A stretch of 8,712 nt of DNA, from assembly GCA_003601535.1 (NCBI GenBank), contig PIXW01000170.1, positions 1 through 8,712 of the forward strand, in the 5' to 3' direction. Source of the stretch: ANME-2 cluster archaeon (GTDB lineage: Archaea; Halobacteriota; Methanosarcinia; Methanosarcinales; Methanogasteraceae). This document shows, one piece after another, positions 6,403 through 8,712 of this stretch; positions within the stretch are counted from its first letter, which is position 1; every line of letters begins with the position of its first letter. The notes under the pieces are model-generated. The model did no database searches and was not told where the DNA came from. It worked only from the letters and a program-made list of their open reading frames with translations. The translations under genes were made by a program, and so were the position numbers.

Positions 6403-7003
6403 AATCCTCTATGGTGTAATTAAAGTTTGTTTTGCCGTTTATTGAGAATATCTCTCTCGTCAGAATCCAGTACACCATTGCAAGTGCTTTTCTGCCCTTG
6501 TTATTGGTTGGGATCACCAGATCCACATTTGATGTTGAGTTGTTGGTATCGCACAACCCAATCACAGGAATGCCGATGCCGACAGCCTCTGAGACTGCCT
6601 GCGCGTCGCCAGTCGGATCGGTTGCCACGAGAATCTCAGGCTCGATGTAATGCTCATACTGCGGGTTGGTCAGCGTGCCAGGAACGAACCTGCCTGTGAT
6701 TGCGACCGCGCCAGTGAGTTTTGCGAACATGCCTGCAGGACGCTGCCCGTATTGACGTGCTGATACAACCAGGATCTTCTGGGGCGAATATCGCGCCAGC
6801 AGTTTGGATGCTGCGCGAATGCGCTTGTCTGTCGTCTCCACATCAAGGACATACAATCCATCGGTGCGAACCCGGTAGATGAAACGCACCATATCCCCGG
6901 TCTTCTGCTGGGTGCCGATATGAATTCCAGCAGCAAGATACTCATCGAGCGGTACAATCGGCTCATAAGCTATCTCATTCTGTTCATTATTTTCTTCATC
7001 CAA
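6386..7003 (-). CDS. rpsB: 30S ribosomal protein S2 (archaeal S2p/uS2)
   Basis: Structural protein of the small ribosomal subunit. Signatures include the [12 protein letters not shown] segment, [37 protein letters not shown], the PEILVATDP segment and [28 protein letters not shown]. Length (205 residues) is normal for archaea, which lack the bacterial insertions. The frame can be extended three codons to a GTG at 7012, but that GTG is itself part of AGGTGA (7009-7014). The TTG at 7003 sits 5 bases after this Shine-Dalgarno and gives MDEENNEQ, so I prefer 7003; the choice is not certain. Reading -, TATTTATC at 7061-7068 predicts a start near 7040 and a leader of about 35 bases. It heads a run with DUF123, COG2888, aEF1-beta and tRNA-Ala. 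The usual archaeal S2 partners (L13, S9, RNA polymerase N/K, enolase) are not downstream of it. Confidence 0.96.
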   Translation of the reverse strand: MDEENNEQNEIAYEPIVPLDEYLAAGIHIGTQQKTGDMVRFIYRVRTDGLYVLDVETTDKRIRAASKLLARYSPQKILVVSARQYGQRPAGMFAKLTGAVAITGRFVPGTLTNPQYEHYIEPEILVATDPTGDAQAVSEAVGIGIPVIGLCDTNNSTSNVDLVIPTNNKGRKALAMVYWILTREIFSINGKTNFNYTIEDFESEL

Positions 7004-7060
7004 ACAATTCACCTGTGTTCTCGTTCATATTCGAAGTCTATAACATCTGCACGATCAACG

Positions 7061-7070
7061 GATAAATACC
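7061..7070. promoter_or_regulatory. Shared TATA-like element between rpsB and the RaSEA gene
   Basis: GATAAATACC is the most TATA-like element in the short divergent spacer. On + its centre lies about 26 bases before ATG 7092, predicting a leaderless RaSEA message, consistent with the absence of a Shine-Dalgarno there. On - (GGTATTTATC) it predicts a start near 7040 for rpsB. Both readings are inference from spacing. Confidence 0.45.
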
Positions 7071-7091
7071 TTATCACCAATCATATACCAG

Positions 7092-8087
7092 ATGAAAAGG
7101 AAAATATATTCACCGGATAAGCCAGTTGCAGCATGGTCTTCACTCGATCGGCTGTCGGATGGCGTGATCCCCTCACTGACCATGGTCTTGCGAACGTATG
7201 GCTGCTACTGGAGCAGGAACCATCAGGGATGCACGATGTGCGGTTTCATCCGGGACAGCGCACCAGTGCCACCATCGCCGGACGATCTGGTTGCGCAGTT
7301 TCGGGATGCGATGACCCGCCGCCCTGATGGAGAATTCATGGTAAAGATATTCACATCAGGCAGTTTTCTGGACGCTGGTGAAATGCCGCTTGAAGCGAGA
7401 TCTGCGATTCTTGGAGAGCTTGATGAAAATCCGGATGTCAAAAAGGTGCTGCTCGAGACAAGACCAGAATTCGTGACACAAGAAACGATTGCTGCCTGCA
7501 AATCTGTGATTCGCAAGAAACTTGAGATTGCAGTCGGGGTTGAGACGAGCAGTGACGACATCCGGTTGGATTGCATCAATAAAGGGTTCTTGTTCAGAAA
7601 TTTCATCCATGCAAGCGAGATCGCCCATCAACATGGTTCAAGCGTCAAAGCATATCTGCTGTTGAAGCCGCCTTTTCTCTCTGAAGGTGCTGCAATCAGG
7701 GATACGATAAAATCCGTGCGCGATGTGTCTGCGTATGCTGAAACGATCTCGATTAATCTCTGCAATGTCCAGAAAGGGACGCTTGTGGAGAAACTCTGGA
7801 GGCGCGGCGATTACCGTCCGCCATGGCTCTGGAGTGCGATAGAGGTGCTGCGGCGTGCAAAAACAGAAGATCCGGATGCGATCATCACATCCGATCCGGT
7901 TGGCGCAGGTTCGAGGCACGGTCCGCACAACTGCGGAAGGTGCGATCGTGATGCTGCTGATGCGATCAGGAGGTTCTCGCTCTCGCAGGATACAGGTGAA
8001 CTCGAAGTCGAGTGCGATTGTATCTCCTTGTGGCAGAAGGTGGTCGAACTCGAGGATGTGTCGTACGGCGCGCCGCTATCGAGATAG
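7092..8087 (+). CDS. raSEA: Archaeosine synthase beta subunit, radical SAM (RaSEA, TIGR01210 type)
   Basis: Radical-SAM enzyme that, with ArcS, makes archaeosine at position 15 of tRNA: ArcS attaches lysine to preQ0 and RaSEA cleaves it to leave the amidine. The 331 residues fit the family. The cluster-binding cysteines are C38, C47 and C50 in GCYWSRNHQGCTMCGF (CX8CX2C), a longer first spacing than classical CX3CX2C. Further landmarks are FTSGSFLD (87-94), LLETRPEFV (120-128), EIAVGVET (145-152), the KGFLF segment (164-168) and AYLLLKPPFL (187-196). C281/C284 and C308/C310 near the C terminus may bind a second metal. ATG 7092 is used although no Shine-Dalgarno precedes it, because the TATA-like element 26 bases upstream predicts leaderless initiation. 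It diverges from the S2 cluster that carries a tRNA gene. Its ArcS partner is not in the window. The stop is TAG; 22 bases separate it from the convergent small gene. Confidence 0.9.
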   Translation: MKRKIYSPDKPVAAWSSLDRLSDGVIPSLTMVLRTYGCYWSRNHQGCTMCGFIRDSAPVPPSPDDLVAQFRDAMTRRPDGEFMVKIFTSGSFLDAGEMPLEARSAILGELDENPDVKKVLLETRPEFVTQETIAACKSVIRKKLEIAVGVETSSDDIRLDCINKGFLFRNFIHASEIAHQHGSSVKAYLLLKPPFLSEGAAIRDTIKSVRDVSAYAETISINLCNVQKGTLVEKLWRRGDYRPPWLWSAIEVLRRAKTEDPDAIITSDPVGAGSRHGPHNCGRCDRDAADAIRRFSLSQDTGELEVECDCISLWQKVVELEDVSYGAPLSR

Positions 8088-8109
8088 TGCTGGATGAACC
8101 CGTATCTGA

Positions 8110-8298
8110 TCACTCTATCCTGTATATCCCTATCCCATCATCCAGATGCTCTGGCTCCGGCTCCCTGATATACACTGGTCTGATATGTTCCATCCCGAGC
8201 AGATGCCTGATCACTTCATCATAACTGGCTGCCTGCATCTGAATGCGCAGCTGGTCGAGCTGGCGCAGGGTTGCATCACTCACTTCTATTACTGGCAT
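8110..8298 (-). CDS. Small ribbon-helix-helix-like (VapB/CopG-type) protein
   Basis: A 62-residue protein. A short strand (MPVIEVS, 1-7) is followed by two helices, DATLRQLDQLRIQMQA (8-23) and SYDEVIRHLLGM (25-36). That is the layout of a ribbon-helix-helix DNA-binding protein or solitary antitoxin of the kind common in archaea. An acidic tail (REPEPEHLDDGIG, 45-57) follows, as in antitoxins that bind a toxin, but no toxin gene adjoins it on either side. The frame extends upstream to 8361, yet ATG 8298 is preferred. The strand-helix fold begins exactly there, and TTTATA (8323-8328) lies about 27 bases before it, fitting a leaderless start. DNA binding is inferred from the fold pattern only; a stand-alone regulator is equally likely. 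Confidence 0.7.
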   Translation of the reverse strand: MPVIEVSDATLRQLDQLRIQMQAASYDEVIRHLLGMEHIRPVYIREPEPEHLDDGIGIYRIE

Positions 8299-8321
8299 CA
8301 ATCGTTTATCAGATGATGCGG

Positions 8322-8712
8322 CTATAAAGTTGACCGCTTCCAGTGACCCGCGTACATCCACCGGTCATACCCGATATCAGGGAGGTTCTCAAACGTCTCT
8401 CCGAGAACACCGCAATCCTCGAGCACATTTGCAGCGAATCTAAGTTCCTTCTCGGTGTAAAACGTAAAGATCAACATGCCGCCCGCCCGCACGACCCTGA
8501 CAGATTCGCGCAGGATGGATGACCATGTCTGCTCGTTGTATGGCTGAACCGGACCGAGCATCAGTCCGATCACACAGTCGAATTCTCGTTTGAAGAATAC
8601 GGATAGTTCTGCTGCATCGAGGACGATCGATCTGTCTTCATGCAGCTGTCCACAACGGAGTCCATCGCAGATACTGCATTTATCATAATCGATGCAGATC
8701 GGGTCGCATCCA
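8322..8712 (-). CDS. C-terminal part of a SAM-dependent methyltransferase-like protein (cut by window edge)
   Basis: The frame is open from the right edge to TAG at 8322-8324, giving 129 residues. Features fit the second half of a class I methyltransferase: an acidic strand end (CIDYD), LDAAELS, the strand DCVIGLMLGP where catalytic motif IV would lie, the helix ILRESVRVVRAGG and the strand MLIFTFYTEKEL after the RAGG turn. The N-terminal glycine-rich SAM loop is outside the window, so this is not confirmed. Five cysteines lie within 20 residues near the visible start (spacing CX3CX5CX2CX4C), which is unusual for the fold. The substrate is unknown. A start at GTG 8573 would remove half the fold and is unlikely. 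Its stop codon overlaps the TATA box of the small downstream gene. Confidence 0.7.
   Translation of the reverse strand, partial: GCDPICIDYDKCSICDGLRCGQLHEDRSIVLDAAELSVFFKREFDCVIGLMLGPVQPYNEQTWSSILRESVRVVRAGGMLIFTFYTEKELRFAANVLEDCGVLGETFENLPDIGYDRWMYAGHWKRSTL
8323..8328 (-). promoter_or_regulatory. TATA box of the small RHH-like gene
   Basis: TTTATA on the - strand, preceded by AC and followed by GC-rich sequence, with its centre about 27 bases upstream of ATG 8298. This is the spacing expected for an archaeal promoter giving a leaderless transcript. It overlaps the stop codon of the methyltransferase-like gene, so the small gene can be transcribed independently of it. Confidence 0.5.

Noticed and set aside
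8085..8160. Possible TAG (pyrrolysine) read-through of RaSEA, since some methanogens use UAG as Pyl
   Set aside because: The extension is only about 24 codons, overlaps the convergent small gene and has no homology-like content; the protein is complete at the TAG.
1..8712. High apparent frequency of GATC and TCGAT across the window
   Set aside because: It largely follows from frequent Asp (GAT) and Ile (ATC) codons in adjacent positions; I could not count an excess reliably by eye and see no clustering suggesting an origin.
1..8712. CRISPR repeats, insertion sequences, integrase or attachment sites at the tRNA gene
   Set aside because: No regularly spaced repeats, no transposase or integrase-like protein, and no duplicate of the tRNA 3' end is visible in the window.

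Overview
The window reads as a piece of a euryarchaeal chromosome, probably from the methanogen/ANME/alkane-oxidiser branch. The evidence is the archaeal-type lumazine synthase, archaeal S2p, aEF1-beta, a COG2888 zinc ribbon, the archaeosine enzyme RaSEA, TATA-type promoters, several apparently leaderless genes, and a tRNA without encoded CCA. The secreted cohesin/dockerin papain-like protease fits genomes of that branch, but finer placement would be guesswork. Gene density is high, no mobile element or CRISPR array is visible, and no non-coding stretch exceeds 300 bases.

Layout. 1-111: C-terminal end of an unrecognised + strand gene. 275-688: ribH (riboflavin pathway, +). 689-932: convergent spacer. 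933-3419: a large secreted cysteine protease (-) built as signal peptide, propeptide, papain domain, Ig-like domains, cohesin-like domain and dockerin. Its 257-base upstream region carries two overlapping perfect inverted repeats. 3677-4510: NAD kinase (-). 4618-5391: an unrecognised membrane protein (+) with an extracytoplasmic beta domain and three C-terminal membrane helices. It is divergent from nadK around a nearly symmetric TATA element.

5398-7003 (-) is a compact translation cluster. In transcription order it is ribosomal protein S2, a DUF123 GIY-YIG-related protein (17 bp overlap), a 57-residue COG2888 zinc ribbon not included in longer-ORF calls, aEF1-beta, and tRNA-Ala(CGC) one base after the aEF1-beta stop. 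Divergent from S2 lies RaSEA (7092-8087, +), the radical-SAM subunit of archaeosine synthase, so the tRNA-modification enzyme and the translation cluster share a short promoter region. At the right end, on -, are a small ribbon-helix-helix-like protein (8110-8298) and the C-terminal part of a methyltransferase-like protein with a cysteine cluster, which runs off the window.

Most of the window is ordinary archaeal housekeeping. The parts most worth a second look are the protease carrying both cohesin and dockerin modules, the palindromes upstream of it, the unknown three-helix membrane protein, and the S2-to-tRNA cluster facing RaSEA.
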